25,363 nucleotides of DNA. Origin: a virus. Where the stretch lies: IMG/VR virus record IMGVR_UViG_3300009159_000287, positions 1 to 25,363 of that record; one strand, written 5' to 3'. This document shows, one piece after another, positions 15,901 to 23,069 of this stretch (the stretch's first letter is position 1; each line of letters opens with the position of its first letter). The translations under genes were made by a program, and so were the position numbers. The notes under the pieces were generated by a model, which saw only the letters and a list, made by a program, of their open reading frames with translations, did not search any database and was not told the origin of the DNA.

Positions 15901-18891
15901 CCACGATTTAAGAATGGTATTTTGGTTGATGCATTTGATGGCCACTCTGTAGCTGATGTGGCAAAAAATGATTACTTATCGTCTATTGACCCTAAGAACA
16001 AAGAACTGCGTCCATCATTTAACATATCTTCACATTTATTAACATTTGATTCCGCCACTTCAAGCAACTTTATGAAGAACGGTCCTTTGGTTACTGCTAA
16101 TGCTGCACACTCAGCATTTATTGACCAAAACAAAGCTTCCAAATCAATCAATGTTAATCCATTCAATGTGATTAACTTCTTAGGTAAAATTCAATTAGAC
16201 CCAGCGTCTGATATTTGGATTGACACTAATAAACAACCAGATGTTCTTGTTAATCTGCAAGGTGACAAAGATGCTTGGAATATAATTACTGCCAACGCTT
16301 ACTCATATGAGTGGGGTGATTGGTCAACATATTGGACTGGAACAACAACTGACAGTCCTGCATATCGTGGTTGGTTAGGTGCAACAGGCCGATATGAAGT
16401 GGTTTACGGTACAGAAACAACAACAACATCATCATCACAAACAAGAACTGGTGTTAAAACAACTGTTGTTCCAACCACAATTACTCAATCTTTGGGTGAC
16501 CGTGTTGTTGATGTGTCTATTATTCCTTACATGAGAAATCGTAATGTGTTATTTACTGGTTCTGATTTTAAACCAGATACCACATTATATTCTTTCTTTG
16601 ATAATGTTAATATTGACAAGTATGTTGCTCGTGCTAACAAATTTAAAATTGCCACAAATAATCTTGGTTTCAGAACTGAGATTGGCAATCCAGAAACAGT
16701 TTCAGTAGTTAATACTGCAACTAGCACAACTAATGCTACTGCATATGTTGTTCGCACATCTAATACTGAAGCATTTATTATTAGTGTTAACCCATCTTCT
16801 GCACTTAACGGTTCTACAATGAACTTGGTTGGTTCTTCAACAGGAACAACTGTTCGTGTTGTTGGCTATGACCACTACTCTGGTAATGCAGCCTCTGCTA
16901 CTGGAAATACTATTGTATTGAATGTTGATGCGTTTGGTGCTAATAATACTACTGATTATGTTGGTTCACCAATCTATATTGTTAGTGGAACTGGTGCTGG
17001 CCAACAAGGCACAATTACTACTTACACAGCTGCTACACGAAATGTAGCAATCTCTGGTGCATGGACAACTATACCATCTACTGATTCTATCTACTCAATT
17101 GGTAATCTAAAAACTACCATGGCAGGCGATGTTGCTGGTGTGTTTAATATTCCTTCTGCAACATTCCGTGTTGGTGAAAAGAACTTTAGAATGGTTGACA
17201 ATTCAACCGGCGATTTAGGTTCTTCATCTACAAACGGTGACGCTACATTCTTTGCACAAGGCATTTTACAGTCAACAGAGAATACTATTATCTCTACAAC
17301 TGTACCAACAATTCAAAGAGCTTCTGTAACCGACAATCGTGTTGTTTCTTCTACAACAAGTCGCCAAGTTGTGATTGGTTATTGGGATCCACTTGCACAA
17401 ACATTCTTAATATCACCAGTAAATTACCCACAAGGTATTTTCCTGTCTAAGGCTCGTTTTGCATTTAAATCGAAAGATACAACAGTACCAGTTACATTAC
17501 AGGTTCGTCCTGCAACAAATGGTTACCCATCATCTTCTATAATCTATCCTTACTCAACAGTTACTTTGACACCAGATAAAGTTAATACAACTACATCTCC
17601 AAACTTAGATACTGCTAGTAAATATACAGAGTTTGAGTTTGATGCACCAATCTACTTGCAGCCAGGTGAACATTCATTTGTATTGTTGGCTAACTCTAAC
17701 AAGTATGAGGTGTATGTTGCTGAAATTGGTAAACTTGACACAGTAAGTGGTCGTCAAATTTCTGAACAACCATATGGCGGTTCATTGTTCTTATCACAAA
17801 ACGGTTCTACATGGACTGCTGACCAAAATTCAGACCTCATGTTTAGATTGTTCCGTTATGTGTTTAGTACCGATCCTGTTCAAGCAACATTTAAGATTAA
17901 TTATCCAAGTTCAAATACAGTCTATGACTTAACACACTTGATTACCTCAGATGTTACTGTTGCTAATACTTCTTTATCTTACCAGTTTAATTCTGAAAAA
18001 TCAACTGGTGGTATGACTGGATATAAAAACATTACTCCATTAACCGACTTCCAAATGAATGATGGTTTTGGCCGCCGTGTATTAAACCCAGCAACAGGTA
18101 ATACAACATTAATTGTTAAGGCTACATTACAAACATCCAATCCTGATATTTCTCCATTTTTAGACACATCACGATATGGTGTAATTGCCGTTGAAAACAT
18201 TATCAATGATTTGCCATTGAGTAATTCTGGTATTACATTAACAAGTGGTGGAACAGGTTACTCAACTAACGCCAACGCCGTTGTAACTATTACAGGTGGC
18301 GGAGGTTCAGGTGCAACTGCGGCTGCCGTTGTTACTGCTAATGTGGTAACATCTATTTACTTGACAAATCCTGGTTCTGGTTATGAAACATCTCCAACAT
18401 TTACATTGGTTGATGCTAACACAACTCCGGGTACTGGTGCAACAATTACCTATAACGGTGAAGATAAGAAATCTGGTGGTAACTCTTATGTTCGTTACCT
18501 AACTCGTAAAGTGGTTCTTGCTGACGGATTTGATTCTGGTGACTTGCGTGTTTATTTGACCGCATACAAACCTGCAGCTGCAAACATTCGTGTATATTAC
18601 AAGTTACTGTCTGCTGCTGATACTGCAACATTTGATGATAAAACTTGGCAATTGATGACTCAGTTAAGTAATGCAAACTTTGCTTCTGCTGGTCCTGATG
18701 ATTACAGAGAAATTGCATATGCGCCAGGTGTTGGTGGTTCTGCCAATAATTCTGTAAACTATACGACTAGTTCAACTGCATATAATTCATTTAGAACATT
18801 TGCTATTAAGATTGTATTGACTGGAACTGATACTACTGATGTTCCTAAGGTTCGTGATTTCCGTGCAATTGCTTTACCAGCCGGTGCATAA
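12949..18891 (+). CDS. DUF4815-type giant structural protein, 1980 residues
   Basis: This is the largest protein of the window and probably forms a peripheral baseplate or fibre-attachment part. The N-terminus is diagnostic for DUF4815: FNVNPYYDDFDEAKKFLRLLFKPGYAVQARELTQLQTLLQSQISRFGNNVFKNGS (about 6-60). The family is known from T4-like marine phages, with no settled function. Later segments include a GxGAGETPKYITNYN module near 451-515, an Ig-like Ser/Thr/Val-rich stretch near 595-665, and a second copy of the first module (GTGAGQQGTITTYT) near 1318-1385. Further on are GYWDPLAQTFLIS near 1480, two GxGY modules near 1760-1840, and a C-terminal FRTFAIKIVLTGT with VPKVRDFRAIALP (about 1947-1976). 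No membrane segment or enzyme motif is visible. It may replace the T4 gp9-gp10-gp11-gp12 region, none of which I could find here, but that is inference. Confidence 0.75.
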   Translation: MSLNTNFNVNPYYDDFDEAKKFLRLLFKPGYAVQARELTQLQTLLQSQISRFGNNVFKNGSLVTGGQTFLQNATYLKLDTDYSGLAVSVTNFNGKTITDSTGTKRGEVVVVYDADSGTGDPKTLLVKQIYGTAFASGDKISTVETAPAYANVSTSGVGTGQTFSVNDGVFYYDGFFIKNDAQTIATSKYNNATANARIGFEVTEAVVEYTQDTSLLDPAQDASNFQAPGSDRYKISLVLSTRALDSTDDTQFIELARVEQGALTYSVKYPLYAVLEDTLARRTYDESGNYTVRPFKLSLDTSAANTAKANVVLSPGKAYVYGYEHETIGPTTITFNKPRTTDNVSNKRISSDYGYYVYSNTHFGTFPINSLATIDLHCVSNGSINVSSTNTITNTKIGTARVKSIEFEAASNTSNSATYEYRTYLFDVNVSSLTGNVLTSNTTTITIGNTGAGQYYSTQNNAYTGAKLRIIAGPGAGETPKYITNYNGATGVITLSQQFIATTNTTSTWSIDFEVNDIKSLAVTSGTTRVAAADIDGASKDPATTYDDTFISDTKLEPLLLPLGQNYVASGTIGNLSFSYKRMYEAQAFSSSISPTLSVGTGEAISAAVSTSSKNEKYTVVVTASGTSPYTVGQIIPSNLFTVDTGTRKITVTSGNNMTANIVATIDSSNPSAKTKTFATANATVQTSGGTALFANNGVILYASQGQTHIMANTVVKTPATAQSLFVSDVVAVSSVLDFNGNQITVANAAIATDITSRYTLDNGQRDSYYDHASISLKAGVATPVGPLVVKYNRFSSSGAGFFDVDSYSGYDYGSIPTYSSVGAGNNYQLSDCLDFRPVRATPTSTTTANTVTFDVDSTTTGPKIPENGSDIILNYQYYLPRIDKVVLNKDRTFEVVQGIPSLTPVEPKDKDGAMTLYTLREPAYVANTSLIRVEYKDNRRYTMRDIGAIDKRVENLEYYTSLSLLEQSAVNKQDLTILDSTNLPRFKNGILVDAFDGHSVADVAKNDYLSSIDPKNKELRPSFNISSHLLTFDSATSSNFMKNGPLVTANAAHSAFIDQNKASKSINVNPFNVINFLGKIQLDPASDIWIDTNKQPDVLVNLQGDKDAWNIITANAYSYEWGDWSTYWTGTTTDSPAYRGWLGATGRYEVVYGTETTTTSSSQTRTGVKTTVVPTTITQSLGDRVVDVSIIPYMRNRNVLFTGSDFKPDTTLYSFFDNVNIDKYVARANKFKIATNNLGFRTEIGNPETVSVVNTATSTTNATAYVVRTSNTEAFIISVNPSSALNGSTMNLVGSSTGTTVRVVGYDHYSGNAASATGNTIVLNVDAFGANNTTDYVGSPIYIVSGTGAGQQGTITTYTAATRNVAISGAWTTIPSTDSIYSIGNLKTTMAGDVAGVFNIPSATFRVGEKNFRMVDNSTGDLGSSSTNGDATFFAQGILQSTENTIISTTVPTIQRASVTDNRVVSSTTSRQVVIGYWDPLAQTFLISPVNYPQGIFLSKARFAFKSKDTTVPVTLQVRPATNGYPSSSIIYPYSTVTLTPDKVNTTTSPNLDTASKYTEFEFDAPIYLQPGEHSFVLLANSNKYEVYVAEIGKLDTVSGRQISEQPYGGSLFLSQNGSTWTADQNSDLMFRLFRYVFSTDPVQATFKINYPSSNTVYDLTHLITSDVTVANTSLSYQFNSEKSTGGMTGYKNITPLTDFQMNDGFGRRVLNPATGNTTLIVKATLQTSNPDISPFLDTSRYGVIAVENIINDLPLSNSGITLTSGGTGYSTNANAVVTITGGGGSGATAAAVVTANVVTSIYLTNPGSGYETSPTFTLVDANTTPGTGATITYNGEDKKSGGNSYVRYLTRKVVLADGFDSGDLRVYLTAYKPAAANIRVYYKLLSAADTATFDDKTWQLMTQLSNANFASAGPDDYREIAYAPGVGGSANNSVNYTTSSTAYNSFRTFAIKIVLTGTDTTDVPKVRDFRAIALPAGA

Positions 18892-18892
18892 T

Positions 18893-19123
18893 ATGTTTGC
18901 TAAAGTAAAAGACCACGACAATCTAGTAAGAGATATGCACTCCAAAGCTGTTCTAAATACAGATAGAGCTGGTTTGCAAGACTATATGCAAAAGAGAGAG
19001 ATGGCAAAAAAAGAAATCTCTGAAAAACTTGAAACAAAACAACGCTTAGCCAAAATAGAAGAAGAAATGTCTGAAATCAAAGCACTATTGCAAGATATAG
19101 CTAACATTAGGAAATACGGATAA
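18893..19123 (+). CDS. Small coiled-coil structural protein (76 residues)
   Basis: The start chosen is the ATG at 18893, one base after the stop of the giant gene. An upstream in-frame ATG at 18839 lies inside that gene and is less likely. The protein begins MFAKVKDHDNLVRDMHSKAVLNTD. The motif LVRDxxSKAxxNTD is familiar from small conserved genes next to structural genes in T4-like cyanophages and relatives. Residues of about 33-70 are a charged, heptad-like helix (KKEISEKLETKQRLAKIEEE, then MSEIKALLQDI) that should form a coiled coil. It overlaps the next gene by one to three bases (TAATG). The function is unknown. The position suggests a role in joining the large protein to a fibre. Confidence 0.75.
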   Translation: MFAKVKDHDNLVRDMHSKAVLNTDRAGLQDYMQKREMAKKEISEKLETKQRLAKIEEEMSEIKALLQDIANIRKYG

Positions 19124-19866
19124 TGGCGATTAATCAATTAACAACCGCCAATACCTTTCAACATTGGTTAGCGGCAACTCAAAATTTAATTGCAACCGCC
19201 AATACCCTTACTGATGGTAATGGCGCTTCGTTTGTTGCTAACACAAAACTAGACATTTCTGGTTCACAGGCTCAATTAAATGTTCGCACATCAGCCAGTA
19301 TCAATACTCTGTATGCAAACAATACAATCCTTGGTGGTTTTACTAATGTAACCACTCTGAATGTTTCAACTACTGGTTATATTGGTGGTGACTTAACTGT
19401 TGCTGGTAATGTAACAGTATCAGGAAACATTATTTTAGATTCAATTGGTTTTGATGATATCATCGCCAACGGTTCTATAACGGCTGCAAACAATCTTTCG
19501 ATTGGTGGTTTCACAATCATTACTGGTAATACAACCCTCAGTAATGTAACTGCAACATATGGTAATTTCTCAACCGCCAATATCACAATTTTAACAGGCT
19601 CTGCCAATACTGCACTATATAGCAATATTACAACGGCACAGGCCTTTGCAACTTCTGCTGGTTCATACGCTAACTCAGCATTTGTTCATGCTAATGCGGC
19701 CTTCTTACAGGCCAACACTCCAAGTTATACTGCTAACTCCGCAGCCTCGTATGGTAATAGTGCGTTTGCGGTGGCAAATAGTTCTTCAAGTTATGCGAAT
19801 AGCGCATTTTCCACAGCTAATACAGCCATTGATAACGCTGTTGCTTTGTCAATTGCACTTGGATAA
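19123..19866 (+). CDS. Ala/Asn-repeat tail-fibre-like protein
   Basis: This 247-residue protein opens with NQLTTANTFQHWLAATQNLIATANTLTDG, then beta-rich Gly/Thr/Val sequence (LTVAGNVTVSGNIILDSIG near 90-110; FTIITGNTTLSNVTATYGNF near 125-145). Residues of about 165-240 repeat units such as YANSAFVHANAAFLQAN, YGNSAFAVANSSSSYANSAF and STANTA. Such Asn/Ala/Ser repeats with the motif A-N-S-A-F are common in tail fibres of marine T4-like phages and are thought to form a rod. The gene starts on the stop of the coiled-coil gene. A clear end and a tandem promoter-like pair follow. I cannot say what it binds. Confidence 0.65.
   Translation: MAINQLTTANTFQHWLAATQNLIATANTLTDGNGASFVANTKLDISGSQAQLNVRTSASINTLYANNTILGGFTNVTTLNVSTTGYIGGDLTVAGNVTVSGNIILDSIGFDDIIANGSITAANNLSIGGFTIITGNTTLSNVTATYGNFSTANITILTGSANTALYSNITTAQAFATSAGSYANSAFVHANAAFLQANTPSYTANSAASYGNSAFAVANSSSSYANSAFSTANTAIDNAVALSIALG
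19655..19850 (+). repeat. Degenerate A-N-S-A-F repeats in the fibre protein
   Basis: At least four short units of about 10-14 residues carrying (Y/G)xNSAF or NxAFxxAN. The units are imperfect, and at DNA level they share only short GCxAAYWSYGCATTT-like patterns. Confidence 0.5.
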
Positions 19867-19877
19867 ATAGATAAATA
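19862..19877 (+). promoter_or_regulatory. Tandem late-promoter-like boxes (two GATAAATA)
   Basis: Two directly adjacent GATAAATA octamers, each one base off TATAAATA, lie across and just after the stop of the preceding gene, 24-31 bases before the next start. The spacing to the ATG at 19901 is suitable. A ribosome-binding AAGGA is at 19885-19889. Confidence 0.5.
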
Positions 19878-19900
19878 GAATATCAAGGATATAACACAAC

Positions 19901-20227
19901 ATGGCAAATACCTTTAAATCAACGGCTAATGTGAACATTGAAGTTACTTCAAATACTGTTTACACTTGTCCGTCTGCTACACAAACAACTCTGATTGGAA
20001 TGACTTTATCTAATAAGTCCAACGGCACGGTAACCGCAAATGTGTTCTTGCGCCGTTCGTCTGTTGACTATTCAATCATTTCTAATGCACCAATTCTGAC
20101 TGGTTCTTCTTTAGTTCCAATTGGTGGCGACCAAAAAGTTGTGTTGCAGGCAGCTGATTCAATTAAAATCACAACTAGTGCAAACAACGCAGTTGACACC
20201 ATCGTTTCATTACTAGAGATTGCATAA
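19901..20227 (+). CDS. Small beta-rich virion protein, paralogue of the 20906 gene
   Basis: This 108-residue protein has a simple beta pattern: NTVYTCPSATQTTLIGMTLSN near 18-38, then VFLRRSSVDYSIISNAPILTGSSL, then PIGGDQKVVLQAADSIKITT near 70-90 and a hydrophobic end IVSLLEIA. It resembles the gene at 20906 in order (N-terminal VYxxPxAT-type strand, middle strand around a PxxS motif, a late loop with AAD and a strand). Such small proteins are often found among fibre genes of marine T4-like phages. There is a usable AAGGA ribosome-binding site 11 bases before the ATG. Its exact role, fibre tip or decoration, is unknown. Confidence 0.6.
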   Translation: MANTFKSTANVNIEVTSNTVYTCPSATQTTLIGMTLSNKSNGTVTANVFLRRSSVDYSIISNAPILTGSSLVPIGGDQKVVLQAADSIKITTSANNAVDTIVSLLEIA

Positions 20228-20230
20228 TAA

Positions 20231-20902
20231 ATGGGATACTTAGGAAACTCATCGTTACCTTTTGACCCAACACGGTCATCTGGCAAACCACTAGATGCTG
20301 AGCGCTTTAGTGGTAATGGAAGCACAACTGCTTTCACACTATCAAGACCTGTTAATGATGTAACAGATATTGATTTATTTGTAGAGAATGTTCGTCAAGA
20401 ACCAACAGTCGCATATACTGTTGTTGGTACGGCACTCACATTTACTGAAGCTCCTCCTTCAGGTACAAATAATGTCTATTTGGTATATCGTAACTATGGC
20501 ACAGCACAAGTTCAGTTACCTGATGGTTCTGTTTCTTACGCTAAGTTATCTACAAACATTAAGCAATTCACACAAGATACTTTTACCGCAAACGGTACAG
20601 GTCAAACATTTACATTACAAGAAACACCTGCATCAGCAAACTCCATTATGGTAACAGTTGACGGTGTTTATCAAATTTCACCAGCGCATTATAGTGTTAC
20701 TGGTACAACAATTACATTTACTTCTGCACCTCCTGCATCTTCTAATGTTTCAGTTAGACATTTAGGCTTCAGAACATCAACGACAGTTACGGCATTGGCC
20801 GCAGGTTCAGTAGGAACAGTTGAATTGGCAGACGGCGGTGTAACAGATAATAAATTGGCAGTTTCACCCCTAACAAATATTTTAATGTTATCAGGAATTT
20901 AA
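20231..20902 (+). CDS. Tail-fibre protein with a duplicated NGTG-type beta domain
   Basis: This 223-residue protein has two copies of one domain. Copy one is about residues 26-88 (FSGNGSTTAFTLSRPV, then DLFVENVRQEP, then LTFTEAPPSGTNNVYLVYR). Copy two is about 118-178 (FTANGTGQTFTLQETP, then MVTVDGVYQISP, then ITFTSAPPASSNVSVRHLG). Between and after them are DGSVSYAKLSTN (98-109) and DGGVTDNKLAVS near residue 200, the D-G-x-V/I-x-x-x-K-L motif common in phage fibres. The same domain also appears once in the gp7-position protein. The gene starts 3 bases after its neighbour's stop. Confidence 0.7.
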   Translation: MGYLGNSSLPFDPTRSSGKPLDAERFSGNGSTTAFTLSRPVNDVTDIDLFVENVRQEPTVAYTVVGTALTFTEAPPSGTNNVYLVYRNYGTAQVQLPDGSVSYAKLSTNIKQFTQDTFTANGTGQTFTLQETPASANSIMVTVDGVYQISPAHYSVTGTTITFTSAPPASSNVSVRHLGFRTSTTVTALAAGSVGTVELADGGVTDNKLAVSPLTNILMLSGI

Positions 20903-20905
20903 TCA

Positions 20906-21244
20906 ATGGCACAATCATTTAAACGACTTGGCGCAATTAACCCATCTGCAAATACGCAGACTAATGTGTATGTTGTGCCTGCAGCAACTTCAGCAGTAAT
21001 CTCAACAATTACTATTTGTAATCAAACAGCTTCTAATGCCTCTTATAGTTTGGCATTAATGAATTCTTCGGAATTTAATGCAGCAGCTCCAACTGCAACA
21101 TACATCATTCGTGGTGGTGTTGTTCCTGCAGCTGATACAATTGCTATTACTTTAGGTCTTACCGCAAATGCTGGTATGGTTTTAGCAGCTAACACAAGTT
21201 CTTCTTCAATTTCTATTGGTGCATTTGGTACTGAGGTAGTATAA
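20906..21244 (+). CDS. Small beta-rich virion protein, paralogue of the 19901 gene
   Basis: This 112-residue protein has the order NTQTNVYVVPAATSAVISTITICNQTA near 17-43, then ATYIIRGGVVPAADTIAITLG near 70-95, then a late AGMVLAANTSSSSISIGAFG. I recall this pattern, with P-A-A-T, I-C-N-Q-T and V-P-A-A-D-T, from small structural genes in T4-like cyanophages. It shares the layout with the 19901 gene but not its DNA. It overlaps the glycine-rich gene by one base (TAATG). The function is unknown. Confidence 0.6.
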   Translation: MAQSFKRLGAINPSANTQTNVYVVPAATSAVISTITICNQTASNASYSLALMNSSEFNAAAPTATYIIRGGVVPAADTIAITLGLTANAGMVLAANTSSSSISIGAFGTEVV

Positions 21245-22113
21245 TGAGTGTCCGCAGATTAGGCCGTCCTGTTGGTTATGACTATCCTGTGGGATTATCA
21301 GGTAGAGGAGTAACTTCAGTTGATTATCTCGTGGTTGCTGGTGGTGGCGCAGGTGGTTCTTCTGCTGGTGCTGGATATTACGGAGGCGGCGGTGGTGCTG
21401 GAGGTTTTGCAACAGGCAGTAGTTTTTCTGTTACAGACAACACATCATATGCTGTAACAGTAGGCGCTGGCGGAACATATCTATTAAATGCTAGAGGTTT
21501 AAACGGATCAAATTCAACTTTCTCATCTGTAACTGCGATTGGCGGTGGCGGAGGTGGCGGCGGTGGAGATACTAATCCAGGACAATTTTCTGGCGCTTCA
21601 GGTGGATCAGGAGGCGGTGGAAATAGTGGTGCTGGGCCAGGTGGTTCAGGAACTCCAGGTCAAGGAAATAATGGCGGCACAGGTGCAGGTACACAAGGTG
21701 TAACAGTTCAAGCAGGTGGTGGCGGTGGCGGCGCAGGCGGGGCTGGCGGTAGTGCTCCAAATCCTAATGGCCAAACTGGCGGTGCAGGTGGTATTGGTTC
21801 AACATCTTCATATTCAGGCACATCAACATATTATGCTGGCGGTGCTGGCGGCAATGCAAACGTGACAGGTGGTGCTGGAACTCCAAGCACAGGTGGTGGC
21901 GGTGCAGGTGGTGCATCTGGCGGAAATGCTGGAACAGTAAATACAGGTGGCGGCGGCGCCGGTGCAAACACTGGTGGTTCAGGTATTGTAATAATTCGTT
22001 ATTCGGGAACACAAGGTGCAACTGGCGGAACAGTAACATCATCTGGTGGTTACACTATTCACACATTTACTGGTGATGGTGCATTTATCACCGGTCAATA
22101 TACTATTAATTAA
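21244..22113 (+). CDS. Glycine-rich adhesin, copy 1
   Basis: This 289-residue protein starts with RPVGYDYPVGLSGRGVTSVD. It then has the glycine-rich domain opening VDYLVVAGGGAGGSS, a strand with YAVTVGAGGTY, and long runs such as GGGGGGGGDTN and GGGGGAGGAGG. It ends IVIIRYSGTQGATGGTVTSS followed by YTIHTFTGDGAF (about 245-280). This is the glycine-rich domain found in many marine phage tail fibres. The repeated Gly-Gly-Gly with small residues suggests polyglycine type II helices, as in the tip of phage S16 gp38, though that comparison is inference. No signal or membrane segment is visible. It is followed by a paralogue, so it probably arose by tandem duplication. The reverse strand shows Pro-rich open frames that are only shadows. 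Confidence 0.75.
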   Translation: MSVRRLGRPVGYDYPVGLSGRGVTSVDYLVVAGGGAGGSSAGAGYYGGGGGAGGFATGSSFSVTDNTSYAVTVGAGGTYLLNARGLNGSNSTFSSVTAIGGGGGGGGGDTNPGQFSGASGGSGGGGNSGAGPGGSGTPGQGNNGGTGAGTQGVTVQAGGGGGGAGGAGGSAPNPNGQTGGAGGIGSTSSYSGTSTYYAGGAGGNANVTGGAGTPSTGGGGAGGASGGNAGTVNTGGGGAGANTGGSGIVIIRYSGTQGATGGTVTSSGGYTIHTFTGDGAFITGQYTIN

Positions 22114-22126
22114 GGTTATTTGAGCA

Positions 22127-23035
22127 ATGGGTGATACAACTAAACAATTTTCACAAACAAATTTCAGACCAACTGGATATTCATATCCTGTAGGATTAAG
22201 TGCATCTTTACCATTTGTAACAAAAATAGATTATCTTGTAGTAGCTGGAGGCGGTGGCGGAGGTAGTTACTCTGGCGGAGGCGGTGGCGCTGGAGGTTTT
22301 GCAACAGGACTATCATATCCAATTGTTGCTGGTACATCATATAGCGTAAGTGTTGGTGGTGGCGGTGCAGGCACATTAGGTGGATCTCCTGCAGGTAGTG
22401 GTGCTAGTGGAAGTAATTCACAATTTGCAACAATTCCAGCATCCCTTGGCGGTGGTGGCGGTGGTGCAAACAATATTGTTGGTTCTAACGGTGGTTCTGG
22501 CGGTGGTGCAGGTGGTTCAACTGTTTCTGCAAAATCTGGAGGAACAGGAACCGCTGGCCAAGGAAATAGTGGCGGCGCTAACTATAATTCATCGCCATAC
22601 AATGGCGGTGGAGGTGGCGGTGCAGGTTATGTTGGTGCTACTGGTGCATCTCCAAATGGCGGCGCAGGTTTAGCATCATCATTATCTGGATCACCATCAA
22701 CATATGGTGGAGGCGGAGGCGGAGGAACACGCTCTGGTGGCACAGCTGGTACTGGCGGCACTGGCGGCGGTGGTAATGGAACTGCTAGCACAAATGCTGG
22801 ATCACCAGCAGGTAACGGACAAGCTGGCACATCCAACACAGGCGGTGGCGGTGGAGGCAGTGATGACGGCTTAACATCTTATGGTGGTAATGGTGGATCA
22901 GGTGTTGTAATTATTCGTTATTCTGGTACACAGAGAGCAGTTGGTGGTACTGTTACAAGTTCTGGCGGCAACACCATTCATACATTTACGGGTGATGGAA
23001 CATTTACTGCAAATGTAACTTACTCCATCAACTAA
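22127..23035 (+). CDS. Glycine-rich adhesin, copy 2
   Basis: This 302-residue protein is a paralogue of the previous gene. It shares RPTGYSYPVGLSASL, VTKIDYLVVAGGGGGGS, the YSVSVGGGG strand, glycine-rich runs and the ending VVIIRYSGTQRAVGGTVTSSGGNTIHTFTGDGTF. The two ends are well conserved in protein, but synonymous positions have diverged, which fits an old duplication. The central glycine-rich runs differ more in order and length. The start at 22127 follows TGAGCA with little ribosome-binding signal. It probably forms another tip on a fibre or an alternative tip. The 13-base gap to the preceding gene shows no promoter. Confidence 0.75.
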   Translation: MGDTTKQFSQTNFRPTGYSYPVGLSASLPFVTKIDYLVVAGGGGGGSYSGGGGGAGGFATGLSYPIVAGTSYSVSVGGGGAGTLGGSPAGSGASGSNSQFATIPASLGGGGGGANNIVGSNGGSGGGAGGSTVSAKSGGTGTAGQGNSGGANYNSSPYNGGGGGGAGYVGATGASPNGGAGLASSLSGSPSTYGGGGGGGTRSGGTAGTGGTGGGGNGTASTNAGSPAGNGQAGTSNTGGGGGGSDDGLTSYGGNGGSGVVIIRYSGTQRAVGGTVTSSGGNTIHTFTGDGTFTANVTYSIN

Positions 23036-23043
23036 CATAAATA
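23036..23043 (+). promoter_or_regulatory. T4-like late promoter box (CATAAATA) before the C1q-fibre cluster
   Basis: CATAAATA lies just after the stop of the glycine-rich gene, 26 bases before the start at 23070. The spacing allows a short leader. It would drive the small fibre-tip cluster that fills the rest of the window. Confidence 0.5.
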
Positions 23044-23069
23044 AAAGAATTAATAAGAGAAAAATATAG

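Noticed and set aside
18839-18892. Upstream start for the 76-residue coiled-coil gene
   Set aside because: It lies inside the preceding gene. The ATG at 18893 comes right after that stop and gives the conserved-looking N-terminus.
19655-19850. Possible CRISPR or iteron array in the ANSAF repeats
   Set aside because: The repeats are short, protein-level, imperfect and in frame in a coding gene, with no uniform spacers.
22267-22839. Proline-rich open frames on the minus strand opposite the glycine-rich genes
   Set aside because: Gly codons (GGN) read as Pro (CCN) on the other strand. The frames lie fully inside convincing genes and have no promoter or ribosome-binding support.
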